DNA from: a virus
Direction: 5' to 3' (one strand)
DNA length: 21,638 nt
Virus record (IMG/VR): IMGVR_UViG_3300042691_010165
Location: 1 to 21,638 of that record
Shown here: positions 1 through 7,791 of the stretch, in pieces
Layout of the letters: every line of letters begins with the position of its first letter
How positions within the stretch are numbered: position 1 is the stretch's first letter
Notes under the pieces: generated by a model
Databases searched by the model: none
What the model saw: only the letters and a program-made list of their open reading frames with translations
Told to the model about the DNA's origin: nothing
Made by a program: the position numbers and the translations under genes

Positions 1-268
1 CAGAAGAAATAGCAAATTGAACCCATGCGCCATTTTGATAAATTTCTGATTGGGAAGTGCTTGTGTTGTAGCGAATCATTCCGTTTACAGGGGTTGCAGG
101 ACGCTGTGCAGTCGTGCCAACTGGCATAGCCAAGGCGCCCGTCACATTATCCATCTCGATAATGCCGCTCGTTGCCTGAAACTCTAGCGTGCCGCTATTG
201 TCTGCAGTGCTCGTGATACCTGTTACACCGGAGATCGCTCCGTTGTCTGCTTTAATTATTGAAGGCAT
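1..268 (-). CDS. Tail-fibre paralogue, 3' end outside the window (partial)
   Basis: Only the first 89 codons are inside the window; the C-terminus lies beyond position 1. The product starts MPSIIKADNGAISGVTGITS and contains the module GTTAQRPATPVNGMIRYNTS followed by an ExYxxGAWV ending. The same module occurs at residues 47-77 of the next gene upstream, so the two are paralogues. The ATG at 268 is preceded by an AGAGGAAAAAG ribosome site almost identical to the leader of that neighbour, which suggests duplication of gene plus leader. It is probably a fibre or fibre-tip protein. What lies after the module, possibly a receptor-binding domain, cannot be seen. Gene reality is firm; the role is inferred from family features and position. 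Confidence 0.75.
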   Translation of the reverse strand, partial: MPSIIKADNGAISGVTGITSTADNSGTLEFQATSGIIEMDNVTGALAMPVGTTAQRPATPVNGMIRYNTSTSQSEIYQNGAWVQFAISS

Positions 269-283
269 ATTCTTTTTCCTCTC

Positions 284-1369
284 TTATGCTGTGTAGGTGC
301 CAGACGTTGTGAAGGTGTGGATGGTGTAGCCATCTGCTGAAGTTACCGTTCCGCCTGTTCCGCGCTGAGAACCTGAATAGCGAATAATTACAAGACCAGA
401 ACCGCCATTGCCACCAACGGCTGTATTTGCGCCAGAACCACCCCCGCCACCGCCTGTGTTTGCTGTTCCGGGCAATCCAATATCGGTATTTCCTAAACCG
501 CCATTGCCACCACCACCAGAACCACCGGTACCAATTGCATTTGGGGAGTGAGAGCCGCCTCCTCCTCCACCACCACGAGTTGTTGCGCTTCCATTTATAG
601 AGGAAGAAACGCCATTTCCGCCGTTACCAGCTTTGCTTAGGTTTGAAGAGGTTTGACCAACCGCTCCTGCACCTCCTCCACCTCCACCACCTGTTGGAAA
701 AGTTGAAGAACTATTTGATGAGCCACCAGCGTAACCTTGCCCAGATGTTCCTGCTCCACCAAGTCCATCAAGAGATGAACCGCCGCCTGAACCACCCGCG
801 CCGCCGTTGCCTCCAGCACCAACACCCCAACCTTGACCAGTTCCACCACCAGATGAAGTAATTGTGGAAAACACGGAATTATTACCAATTGACCCTGGCT
901 GTCCTGAAGAGCCTATGTTTATTCCACCAGCACCGCCCGCACCAACCGTTACTGAGTAAGCAGTTAATGGATTTAAACTGATTGTGGCTTCAGCACTATT
1001 TCCGCCACCAGACATTTCCCCAACAACTGAGCAACGATAACCACCCGCACCGCCGCCTCCGCCGTGTTGAGCGCCTCCACCTGCACCACCCGCTATGACA
1101 AGAAATTCAACCGGATATAAAAATGTTGATGCGGCTACCCAAGCAGTTCCGCTGTAAACCTCAAGTGCATTTGTTGAAGTATTTACTCTGGTCATCCCAA
1201 TTACTGGAGTTGCTGGTCTTTGCGCTGTAGTCCCAACAGGCAAAGTCAACGCCCCAGTTGCGCTGATAGTTGCGACACCAGAATCAGGTTGCAAGACAAT
1301 ATTGCCGGTTGTATCACCAGTCGAGACAAGTGCGGTCGTTAAAGTTGTTCCTGCGCGTATCGTGCTCAT
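284..1369 (-). CDS. Glycine-rich tail fibre / adhesin
   Basis: This 361-residue protein has a short N-terminal part (1-80) with the shared module GTTAQRPATPVIGMTRVNTS, then a long glycine-rich domain from about residue 86 (VEFLVIAGGAGGG) to about 340. That domain is full of GGGGG and GxGG runs and closes with GLVIIRYSGS and a final YTIHTFTTSGTYTA. This layout matches the phage glycine-rich fibre domain family (Gly_rich_2-type, from memory). Similar glycine runs in T-even adhesins of the phage S16 gp38 type fold as stacked polyglycine-II helices that carry receptor-contact loops. I infer a tip adhesin; no chaperone domain is visible. It sits 12 bases after the 380-residue fibre gene, with an AGGAAAAGAAT leader before its ATG. 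Long open frames inside it in other frames are by-products of GGN codons. Confidence 0.85.
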   Translation of the reverse strand: MSTIRAGTTLTTALVSTGDTTGNIVLQPDSGVATISATGALTLPVGTTAQRPATPVIGMTRVNTSTNALEVYSGTAWVAASTFLYPVEFLVIAGGAGGGAQHGGGGGAGGYRCSVVGEMSGGGNSAEATISLNPLTAYSVTVGAGGAGGINIGSSGQPGSIGNNSVFSTITSSGGGTGQGWGVGAGGNGGAGGSGGGSSLDGLGGAGTSGQGYAGGSSNSSSTFPTGGGGGGGAGAVGQTSSNLSKAGNGGNGVSSSINGSATTRGGGGGGGSHSPNAIGTGGSGGGGNGGLGNTDIGLPGTANTGGGGGGSGANTAVGGNGGSGLVIIRYSGSQRGTGGTVTSADGYTIHTFTTSGTYTA

Positions 1370-1381
1370 ATTCTTTTCCTC

Positions 1382-2524
1382 TTATAGCAATACTTGACGG
1401 CTGCCAGAAGGCAACGTAAACGTGGCCCCTGAACCAACGGTCCAAGGTCCTACTGTAATCACGTTTGCATTCGTCGGCACCGTGTAGCTTGTTGAAACAG
1501 TTTGTGCGTGGGTCAATACGCCATTGTTTGCATATAACTCAGCAGATTGCAATTCTCCATTTGATGGAGTATAAAGCAACTTTGCGTTAGAAGTAAATAA
1601 TGTCGAAGCTGTTCCGCTAGTCGCAGAAGCAAATAACGGGTACAAAGCGGTCGCGGTTGACGTATCATTACTAATACCAGCTCCACCCACAGACGCCCAA
1701 GCAGTTCCGTTATACCCTTCAAACTCGTTTGTCTGAGTGTTGAAGCGCAACATACCGCTGACAGGGGTTCCAGGACGAGCTGCCGTATTACCTTTGCTGA
1801 TCGTCAAAGCTCCTGTCGAGGTAAACGTAGAGTCAGCAGAAGCTGTTAGTGCCCCTGTAATTCCAAACGAGGTTCCGTTCCAAGTAAGATTAGCAGAATC
1901 AGACAAGAGACCAGAAGCACCGGCGAAGGTCACACGACCTGAAGTCAAGCCGCTGCTACGCAATTGGGAAGCTGTTAAGTTTGTGCCGTCCCAAGTAAAA
2001 CCAGCTGCTCCTGAAAGTAAGCCGCCAGTTCCTGCAAACACAACCTGAGTTGACGTCAAACCGCCAATAGTGGCATTTGATCCCAAGAACAAGCTACGCG
2101 GTCTAGTGGCTCCAGAGGCGCCAATGTCATACGTATTGTCGGTGAAGATCAGGTTAGACGTGATCGTGCTGTTGATCGTAAGGGTATCTGCAGAAGTATC
2201 ACCGATTGTGATGTTGCCATCAAATTGGATTCCGCCAGTAACTTGCAGCTTGGAGATGACAACAGAACCCGTTCCGTTAGGAGTCAGGTTGATATTGCCG
2301 TTAGCGTTTGTAGAGACGATCGTGTTGCCATTAAAGAACAGGTTGTCAACAGTCAGCTCAGACGGGTTATTGCCCATCTCAACGACAGAGCCTCCGCCGT
2401 TCTTGGCATACATGCGTCGATCTGCTACGTTCAGAGCTAGTTCGGCACCTCCCGCAGCGTTGGTAAGATCACCAGCGGTCGGAACCGCCGAGGTGTTCTT
2501 ATTCTTTAAAAGAATAGTGGTCAT
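1382..2524 (-). CDS. Tail fibre with tandem beta repeats
   Basis: The 380-residue product begins MTTILLKNKNTSAVPTAGDL and continues with an ELALNVADRRMYAKNGG stretch, an N-terminus typical of phage fibre proteins. The middle has TYDIGASGATRPRSLFLGSN, then two 30-residue repeats at about residues 155-184 and 192-221 (GLTSxxVxFAGxxGLLS...TWxGT). A divergent copy of the shared module (NTAARPGTPVSGMLRFNTQT...AWASVG) follows at 246-280, and a C-terminal domain of about 100 residues has no recognised fold. The start overlaps the stop of the 880-residue fibre gene by one base (TAATG), so the two are probably translationally coupled. It is probably a trimeric beta-structured shaft segment. The function is inferred from composition and position. 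Confidence 0.85.
   Translation of the reverse strand: MTTILLKNKNTSAVPTAGDLTNAAGGAELALNVADRRMYAKNGGGSVVEMGNNPSELTVDNLFFNGNTIVSTNANGNINLTPNGTGSVVISKLQVTGGIQFDGNITIGDTSADTLTINSTITSNLIFTDNTYDIGASGATRPRSLFLGSNATIGGLTSTQVVFAGTGGLLSGAAGFTWDGTNLTASQLRSSGLTSGRVTFAGASGLLSDSANLTWNGTSFGITGALTASADSTFTSTGALTISKGNTAARPGTPVSGMLRFNTQTNEFEGYNGTAWASVGGAGISNDTSTATALYPLFASATSGTASTLFTSNAKLLYTPSNGELQSAELYANNGVLTHAQTVSTSYTVPTNANVITVGPWTVGSGATFTLPSGSRQVLL
1862..2062 (-). repeat. Two tandem 30-codon repeats in fibre gene
   Basis: Residues 155-184 and 192-221 of the 380-residue fibre share the pattern GLTSxxVxFAGxxGLLSxxAxxTWxGTxx. The copies lie about 111 bases apart and have diverged at the DNA level, so they look like old duplications within a beta-rich shaft. 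Confidence 0.7.
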
Positions 2525-5166
2525 TAGTATGTACCTCCAGAGATTGTGCTAGTCCAGGTAGGTGAACCAGTACCACCTGAGATTAAAAATTCACCTGCAA
2601 CACCTGCAGCTGAGAACAATGTAGCTCCCGCACCAAATTGGTAAGGAACAGCTCCTGCAACACCCCCGGCAAGGTTTGTTGCTGCCGTTGCACTCGTTGC
2701 ACTCGTTGCGTTTCCTACCGTGATGCTAGCAGGATCAGTCCATGAAGGAGCAGATCCAGAAGACGTCAAGATGCGGTTAGCTGCACCAATTGTCAAGCGG
2801 TCTAGACTGGTTGACGTATTAGCGTACAACAGATCTCCAGCTGCATAGCTAGAGATGCCGGTTCCTCCGTACACTGCAGCAATCGTGCTTGCAGTCCAGG
2901 TGCCTGCTGTCAGGGTACCTACACCAGTGATGCCAGTATAAGAACCACTGATGTAGGCCGAACCCACGGTGCCAGACGTAATCTGGTTGCCGTTGATAGC
3001 AATTGGTGTGTTCGTGACCGTAGTCAGTTGACCTTGAGCATTGACAGCCAGAACGGGAACAGAAGAAGCTGAGCCGTATGTGCTTGCAGTAACCCCCGTA
3101 TTCGTAATCGAGAACTGGGTACCGGTCAGCGTCAGGCCAGTGCCTGCAGAATACACTTGGGAAGCAGATACTTGGACGAAAGTAATTGCTGTTGTGCCAA
3201 ATGTAATGACGCCAACCGTATTGCAAACGTAAGTCTCACCGGCTCCTGTATTGCCTGAAGTGACAAAGAATGCGTCGCCATTACCCAATCCGTTAGGATC
3301 CTTGATTGCATAGGTATCAGCATCCGTGGCCCTAGTCAGTACCCATGGAGTTGATCCATCACCAACAGTCGTAACAGTATAAACGCCATTCTCAAACTGG
3401 TTGGTCTGGTTGTAGACTAGGATGCGGTCACCAGGAGCAGCTGTAGGACCATCTGGCGCGAATGCAGCCAAGGTACCATTGTTAGTCAGTGTGGCTCCTA
3501 CGCCAACTCCAGGACCACCTGGTTGGTTGTAGAGGGCATTTAAGTTGCCTGTGCTATTAGGTACTTCATACTTGACCGGAGTGTGGTAGGTGATCCCAGA
3601 AGAGACCAGGGTGTCCACGTATTGCTTAGTGGCCAGCTGCAAAGCACTTACAGGGTCTTGGGTAACTGCAACAGAAGTTAGGCCACCTAAAGTTAGACTG
3701 GAACTTCCCAACGAGATAGCCGTTGTGCCAATTGTGACTGATGAGTTAGTCAGGGCAGAATTGGGGATATTTTGAAGGGTATTATTTCCACCGTCAATTG
3801 TCTTACCAGTCAGCGTCTGGGTACCGGTCAAGGTAGCGACAGTCGAATCGATAGCGATTGTTACGCCAGTCGATCCGTTAAAGCTTGTACCTTGCAAGCC
3901 TGTACCGATCGTCAAGGCATTAGTTGTATTTGCCGTGATCGTGCCAGAAGCTCCGAGAGCCACCGCAACACCGTTAAACGTGGTCGACGAATTGACCAAA
4001 GACGAGTTGCCGATGTTTGTCAGCGTATTGTCAGGTCCGTTGATTGTTTTACCGGTCAGCGTCTGGACACCCGTCAAGGTAGCGACAGTCGAGTCGATGC
4101 CGATCGTTTTTGCAACAGAACCATCAAACGTGGTGCCAGAGTTGTATTGCAAGCCAGTGCCTGCAGTCAAAGGTTGATCTGTTGCTGATGTAATTGTGCC
4201 AGAAGCTCCAAGAGCTACGTTAACACCATTAAAGGTAACCGAGCTATTGACTAAGCTAGCATTAGGAATATTTGTAAAGGTATTTGCGCCACCGTCTAGT
4301 GTCTTGCCAGTCAAGGTTGCAGGAATGTCTGCATTGACCAGTAAGCGGAAAGACGTTGGGGCTGATCCACCGGCCGTAGGTCCTGCATAGACAAAGTTAG
4401 CTGGCTGATTTGATACGATCAGGGCAGATCCCCATGAAGGGGCTCCAGATCCTCCAGACACTAATACTTGGCCAAGTGCTCCAACTGGGCTCTGCAAGAA
4501 ACCGTTTGTTCCGTTGGTGTACCAGATGCTTCCGCCAGTCAGGCCCAAAATTGATTGGCCTGTACCGCCCCTTGTCAGTGGCAATAGACCGGTCGTCTCT
4601 GTAAGATCAGCAAGATCTACAGCAGGGTGAACGTGATCGCTACGTGAAACTGTATTTGCAACACCTGGTGTTGCCGATCCAAGAGCCTGCGGGTTGCCGA
4701 CCCCAAAGTTAACGGCAAATGTACGGTCTGCTTGTAAGTTACCACCGCCAGTCAGGCCATTGCCTGCAATCACTTGGCGAGTATCTGGCACGAAGCCAGA
4801 GATATTGATGGCAGCCGTACCAACGTTGGTAATTTGACCTTGGGCGTTGACGGTCACCACTGGAATTGCAGTCGTCGAGCCGTAAGTGCCTGCCACTACA
4901 CCAGTAGGCGCAATCTTGTTAGTCGTAACCCCAGCATCAGCAATGCTCAGAGTACGATCTTGAGTTAAATTGCCACCGCCTTGTAGACCGCCACCCGTGC
5001 CAATGATACGAGAAGCCGGCACCTGAATGGTTGACTGAAGATCGATGAACGCCACCTGATAAGTGATGCCACCAATCACGCAAACCATTGTTGCGTTTGG
5101 AGTAGGATTAGGAGCTACTGGTAGATCCGTGATCCTGGTCGGTACTAGATTTGATGGGACTGTCAT
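2524..5166 (-). CDS. Large repeat-built tail fibre
   Basis: This 880-residue, Gly/Thr/Ser/Ala-rich protein is the largest fibre in the window. The first ~45 residues (TRITDLPVAPNPTPNATMVC...ITYQVAFIDLQSTIQ) look like a particle anchor and resemble the start of the virion protein at 7791-8390. Next come two copies of a GxGLxGGGNLxxDRT motif and several VxTVNAQGQITxV segments common in phage fibres. Three tandem units starting TLTGKTxxG follow (two of 85 and 82 residues, one partial), then LQLATKQYVDTLVSSG and a GDRILVYNQTNQFENGVYTV domain known from many phage fibres. It starts by ATGA overlap with the 5163-5462 gene. It is probably the main side-fibre shaft; the distal part could be extended by the smaller fibres downstream. 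Confidence 0.9.
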   Translation of the reverse strand: MTVPSNLVPTRITDLPVAPNPTPNATMVCVIGGITYQVAFIDLQSTIQVPASRIIGTGGGLQGGGNLTQDRTLSIADAGVTTNKIAPTGVVAGTYGSTTAIPVVTVNAQGQITNVGTAAINISGFVPDTRQVIAGNGLTGGGNLQADRTFAVNFGVGNPQALGSATPGVANTVSRSDHVHPAVDLADLTETTGLLPLTRGGTGQSILGLTGGSIWYTNGTNGFLQSPVGALGQVLVSGGSGAPSWGSALIVSNQPANFVYAGPTAGGSAPTSFRLLVNADIPATLTGKTLDGGANTFTNIPNASLVNSSVTFNGVNVALGASGTITSATDQPLTAGTGLQYNSGTTFDGSVAKTIGIDSTVATLTGVQTLTGKTINGPDNTLTNIGNSSLVNSSTTFNGVAVALGASGTITANTTNALTIGTGLQGTSFNGSTGVTIAIDSTVATLTGTQTLTGKTIDGGNNTLQNIPNSALTNSSVTIGTTAISLGSSSLTLGGLTSVAVTQDPVSALQLATKQYVDTLVSSGITYHTPVKYEVPNSTGNLNALYNQPGGPGVGVGATLTNNGTLAAFAPDGPTAAPGDRILVYNQTNQFENGVYTVTTVGDGSTPWVLTRATDADTYAIKDPNGLGNGDAFFVTSGNTGAGETYVCNTVGVITFGTTAITFVQVSASQVYSAGTGLTLTGTQFSITNTGVTASTYGSASSVPVLAVNAQGQLTTVTNTPIAINGNQITSGTVGSAYISGSYTGITGVGTLTAGTWTASTIAAVYGGTGISSYAAGDLLYANTSTSLDRLTIGAANRILTSSGSAPSWTDPASITVGNATSATSATAATNLAGGVAGAVPYQFGAGATLFSAAGVAGEFLISGGTGSPTWTSTISGGTY
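3720..4317 (-). repeat. Tandem 85/82-codon repeats in large fibre gene
   Basis: Repeat units begin at 4317, 4062 and 3816 on the minus strand, each coding TLTGKTxxGxxNTxxNIxNxxLxNSS. The first two are 255 and 246 bp long and the third is partial, ending near 3720. Neighbouring units keep long stretches of near-identical DNA, for example the 10-mer CAGCGTCTGG at 3811 and 4057 (plus-strand reading). This points to fairly recent duplication and gives a substrate for recombination that could change shaft length. Confidence 0.85.
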
Positions 5167-5462
5167 GGTATCATGTATCCGTCATTGTCGCTGATCAGGA
5201 AGTCGTTGTCGTCTTCAGACACGAGACCTGCAGGGTCTGTACCAATCGGGGCATCAGGCCTTACGAATGGCAAGACAATATTGTCAGGCTGGCGAGCAGG
5301 CAGGCGATATGGATCAAGATTGTCAATATCTTCTCTGCAGACTCTTAGGCCAGGTGAATTTGGGTCAGAGAATAACTCTGTGATGCTCATCTTCCGGCGA
5401 CAGCGGTCGCACACACCGATACCGATGTAGCTTTTTCCGCGTGTATCTAACCAGATGCTCAT
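5163..5462 (-). CDS. Small conserved phage protein with CxxC...C motif
   Basis: This 99-residue protein has CDRC at residues 18-21 and a third cysteine in GLRVCRED at residue 42. The order CxxC, FSDPNSPGLR, VCREDIDNLDPYRLPARQPD recalls a family often seen next to head-tail genes in aquatic phages; I know no function for it. The second half of a usual four-Cys zinc knuckle is incomplete, so metal binding would need an Asp or His ligand. It is coupled on both sides by ATGA overlaps, to the adaptor gene upstream and the large fibre downstream, which suggests a virion or assembly role at the tail. Gene reality is strong; the function is unknown. Confidence 0.85.
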   Translation of the reverse strand: MSIWLDTRGKSYIGIGVCDRCRRKMSITELFSDPNSPGLRVCREDIDNLDPYRLPARQPDNIVLPFVRPDAPIGTDPAGLVSEDDNDFLISDNDGYMIP

Positions 5463-6445
5463 CTTGTGTACACCGCAATGTTAGGTGTGAGGTAGATTGG
5501 ACTTGCGTCGCGCTCTTCGTTCTCTGCTTCGAGTAGAGCACGTTGAGCTTTTTGATCTAAGATGGCAATCATCTGTGGATCAACAGTGGGTGTTTCCTCA
5601 GCAAGCTTGGCAGCCAGTACGTAGACCATTGCGTCATACCAGCGCTGCGGCACTTCAATCTCTTCGGTCATGGTGCCTACGTCCATGATGTACCGCTTCA
5701 CCCAGACGACAGCTTGTGCTGTGACAAACTGGTCTGAAGGGACAGGCCATAGATACATGATCGGATTGTTCAGCTGGCGGTTTAACCAGAACTGAAGTGG
5801 ACGACCTTGGAACTGCTTATTAGGCAAGTTGACGTAATCGTCGCGGTTCAGACGAGCCATAGGGATCTCCGTTGGCGTATTGCCAAGGTAGACGTATGAC
5901 TGATTGAGGTTTCCGGTAACGGCTACGGTTCTGAAATAGAGGGTCGCTAGGGATCCTTCTAAGTCATACCAAGTGTAGGTACCAGAAGTCTGATTTGGAT
6001 TGCTCTCGGTTGCAACCGTGGTCCAGGTGATACCATCTGCAGATGTTTGAAAGCTAACAGATGTCGAGTTACCAGACCAAAGAATACCAACGTTAGTGAC
6101 TTGGGTCTGGGTACTGAATGCGGTTGTTGAGCTCGTAGAGGTGTTTGTCACGGTCCCTGTTACTTGCTCAAGTGTCCGCAAGTTTGTATTTAGGACGTCA
6201 ACAATGCCGTTAGGCAATTCTATCAAGCCTTGCGCCTGATAGAATGGCATCAGCTTCTTCTCAATACACCAAAGCTGCAAGCCACGATTGGCTAAACCAC
6301 TTAAGATAAGATAGAGGGTATCAAGTGCAAAAGAGATCTGCTCACTGCTAATCCCCTCAGGCGGAATGCGACAACGGCGGTACGCATGGTCAATGACCTT
6401 GCGAGTATTGAAAACCGTTTGACTTACAGTGCCTGAAACTGCCAC
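5459..6445 (-). CDS. Head-tail adaptor-like protein with inserted beta domain
   Basis: The 328-residue product starts at a GTG (6445) preceded by a perfect TAAGGAG nine bases upstream. Residues 8-95 are helical (VIDHAYRRCRIPPEGISSEQ, then LYLILSGLANRG). Residues 195-240 carry PMARLNRDDYVNLPNKQFQG, FWLNRQLNNPIMYLWPVP and a later RWYDAMVYVLAAKLAEETP, the layout I associate with P22 gp4 / T7 gp11-type adaptor proteins below the portal. Between them, about residues 110-188, lies a beta-sandwich-like insert (SFQTSADGITWTTVATES...LYFRTVAVTG) resembling a discoidin or F5/8C-type fold. The known adaptors are about 170-200 residues, so the insert explains the extra length. It sits at the head-to-fibre junction. 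The adaptor call is a judgement from motifs and position. Confidence 0.7.
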   Translation of the reverse strand: MAVSGTVSQTVFNTRKVIDHAYRRCRIPPEGISSEQISFALDTLYLILSGLANRGLQLWCIEKKLMPFYQAQGLIELPNGIVDVLNTNLRTLEQVTGTVTNTSTSSTTAFSTQTQVTNVGILWSGNSTSVSFQTSADGITWTTVATESNPNQTSGTYTWYDLEGSLATLYFRTVAVTGNLNQSYVYLGNTPTEIPMARLNRDDYVNLPNKQFQGRPLQFWLNRQLNNPIMYLWPVPSDQFVTAQAVVWVKRYIMDVGTMTEEIEVPQRWYDAMVYVLAAKLAEETPTVDPQMIAILDQKAQRALLEAENEERDASPIYLTPNIAVYTR

Positions 6446-6511
6446 CGGATCTGCTCCTTAATTAGTTAAGTGGTAAGCCGATACAGCAAACCCGGTTTTG
6501 GTTGAATAATT

Positions 6512-7276
6512 TTACTTCATTCGAGCGATTTTGGGCACTCTTGAATGCACAGGTACACCCTTGTTTTTGAGTCGAGCACCCGCTCCAGGACCGTGAGCCT
6601 TACTTGCTGGCATATTGGCATGCTTTTCAAGTTTTGACTCTACAGAACCGCCTTTTTGGTACTTTTGGGTCTCGGTGCCATACTTTTTAGCCATCCGGTC
6701 TAAAACGTCACCTTCTTTGCGCATTTTTTCAACGGCTCCTGCAGCATACTGGCCACCGGATTCCATTTTCTTGGCTTTTCGGCCCTCGGAATATGCTATT
6801 GCCAAGGCTTGCTTAGGATTTGTGACTACGGGACCCTCTTTTGAGCCTGAATGAAGCTTTCTGTCACCGTATTCACGCATGACTTTGCCCATTTTCTTGT
6901 CCATCCTAGACATTCCACCCTTTTCCATGGCTGTAGGCTCTTCCATCTCATGTTTGATCATGGAAAGTGGCGCTTTTGCCTTCTTCAACATGGAAACTTC
7001 GGCCTTTTTAGTGGCCTTGGTGTCCTTTTCGCCCTTAATTTCACGCACTTCGTGCTTAATTAGGGCCTTCGGGGCGCCGGCTTTGCGTAAAAGTGCAACC
7101 TCGCGCTTTACTACGGCCTCGGGTTCACGTTTCATGCCGCCTTTTTGCATGGCTTGAGCGTGACCTTGGTCATAGGTTGACTTCGCGATGCCCTTGGTGG
7201 ACTTGTAGCCAGCAGAAGTCGGCCTGGCTTTTGGTGCAGCGAAGCTAAATTCGCCGTATTTCAGATTTTTTCCCAT
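6512..7276 (-). CDS. Very basic phage protein, DUF6496-like segment
   Basis: This Lys/Arg/Gly-rich 254-residue protein contains an internal duplication (58-79 and 92-113, pattern EVxxLxKAxAPxxxIKHExxE). A segment at about 127-168 (KKMGKVMREYGDRKLHSGSK, then VTNPKQALAIAYSEGRK) matches what I remember as DUF6496, found in small basic proteins of phages and bacteria. KGG and GGM turns recur. No enzyme motif or membrane segment is visible. It starts one base after the preceding stop (TGATATG) with GAGGAAA as ribosome site. Together with the next two basic proteins upstream it forms a cluster inside the late operon. DNA binding or an internal head protein are possible roles, inferred from charge only. 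Confidence 0.85.
   Translation of the reverse strand: MGKNLKYGEFSFAAPKARPTSAGYKSTKGIAKSTYDQGHAQAMQKGGMKREPEAVVKREVALLRKAGAPKALIKHEVREIKGEKDTKATKKAEVSMLKKAKAPLSMIKHEMEEPTAMEKGGMSRMDKKMGKVMREYGDRKLHSGSKEGPVVTNPKQALAIAYSEGRKAKKMESGGQYAAGAVEKMRKEGDVLDRMAKKYGTETQKYQKGGSVESKLEKHANMPASKAHGPGAGARLKNKGVPVHSRVPKIARMK
6938..7105 (-). repeat. Internal duplication in basic protein gene
   Basis: Residues 58-79 and 92-113 of the 254-residue basic protein are two copies of a 22-residue helix-like unit (EVALLRKAGAPKALIKHEVR and EVSMLKKAKAPLSMIKHEME), starting 34 residues apart. Confidence 0.8.
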
Positions 7277-7277
7277 A

Positions 7278-7475
7278 TCATTTCCTCTTGGCGGCTGCCC
7301 GCATGTTATCTACAAGATTGGGATAGGGGCGTCCGGCTGCTTTGGCTGCGGCCTTTGCGCTTGCTTTTGCAGCAGACGACAACTTCTTTGGTTTAGGCAG
7401 TCCTTTTGGCCTTGGCTTATCCCAAGGAGCTTTTACTTTGCCTCCAGTTGCGAAGGCCATTTTCTTTCCAATCAT
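7278..7475 (-). CDS. Small basic Ala/Lys-rich protein
   Basis: This 65-residue protein has a KAPWDKPRPKGLPKPKKLSS linker, an alanine-lysine run (AKASAKAAAKAAGRPYPN) and the ending LVDNMRAAAKRK. The composition is like the tail of histone H1. The AGRPYPNLVDNM ending recurs in phage proteins I recall, without known function. The frame is open back to an ATG at 7532, but that would overlap the upstream gene by about 56 bases. I prefer ATG 7475, just past the upstream stop (TAATATG), or ATG 7460, which gives MAFATGGKV with GGAAAG before it. It is coupled to the gene on each side. A nucleic-acid-binding role is inferred from charge only. Confidence 0.7.
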   Translation of the reverse strand: MIGKKMAFATGGKVKAPWDKPRPKGLPKPKKLSSAAKASAKAAAKAAGRPYPNLVDNMRAAAKRK

Positions 7476-7476
7476 A

Positions 7477-7791
7477 TTAGCAATCCCATTTTTTAAGTGC
7501 CAGGGCTTTCCTCGTCGGTTTGCCACTGTCATCTTTCATAGGACCTTGCATGCCAGACATCCGAGCACAGAAGCTCTTACGACGTCCTGCTGCTTTAGGG
7601 CTCTTTGCTGCTTGTTTAGCCGACACGGGTGGTTTTAGATCTCCACCGGTCTGGCGGTTGTAAGCATCACGACCTTTTTGATTGAGCCCGCCTTTTGGAT
7701 TTTGTCCTTCTTTGCGTGCCCAAACTGCTCCGCCTTTTGCAACGAATACGGTTTCACCTTTTTTGCCGAACTTAAAGTCATTCACTGCCAT
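7477..7791 (-). CDS. Conserved basic phage protein, DUF6321-like
   Basis: The 104-residue product contains GGLNQKGRDAYNRQTGGDLK, then AAGRRKSFCARMSGMQGPMK and an ending TRKALALKKWDC. This GLxxKGRxxYNxxTGxxLK ... RRKSFCARM ... KAxxxKxWxC layout is one I recall as DUF6321, spread among phages of aquatic bacteria and cyanophages, with no known function. The two conserved cysteines could bind metal or form a bridge. ATG 7791 overlaps the stop of the preceding gene by one base (TGATG), so I prefer it to the in-frame GTG directly before. Its place in the late operon suggests a virion or assembly protein. Confidence 0.85.
   Translation of the reverse strand: MAVNDFKFGKKGETVFVAKGGAVWARKEGQNPKGGLNQKGRDAYNRQTGGDLKPPVSAKQAAKSPKAAGRRKSFCARMSGMQGPMKDDSGKPTRKALALKKWDC

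Noticed and set aside
637-888. Frames inside the glycine-rich fibre gene on both strands
   Set aside because: They are artefacts of GGN-rich DNA and read as Val/Leu or Leu/His low complexity.
284-5166. Diversity-generating retroelement acting on the fibres
   Set aside because: No reverse transcriptase gene and no template/variable repeat pair was seen.
7476-7532. Longer start (ATG 7532) for the small basic protein
   Set aside because: It would overlap the DUF6321-like gene by about 56 bases, and the added residues are a shifted reading of its conserved end.
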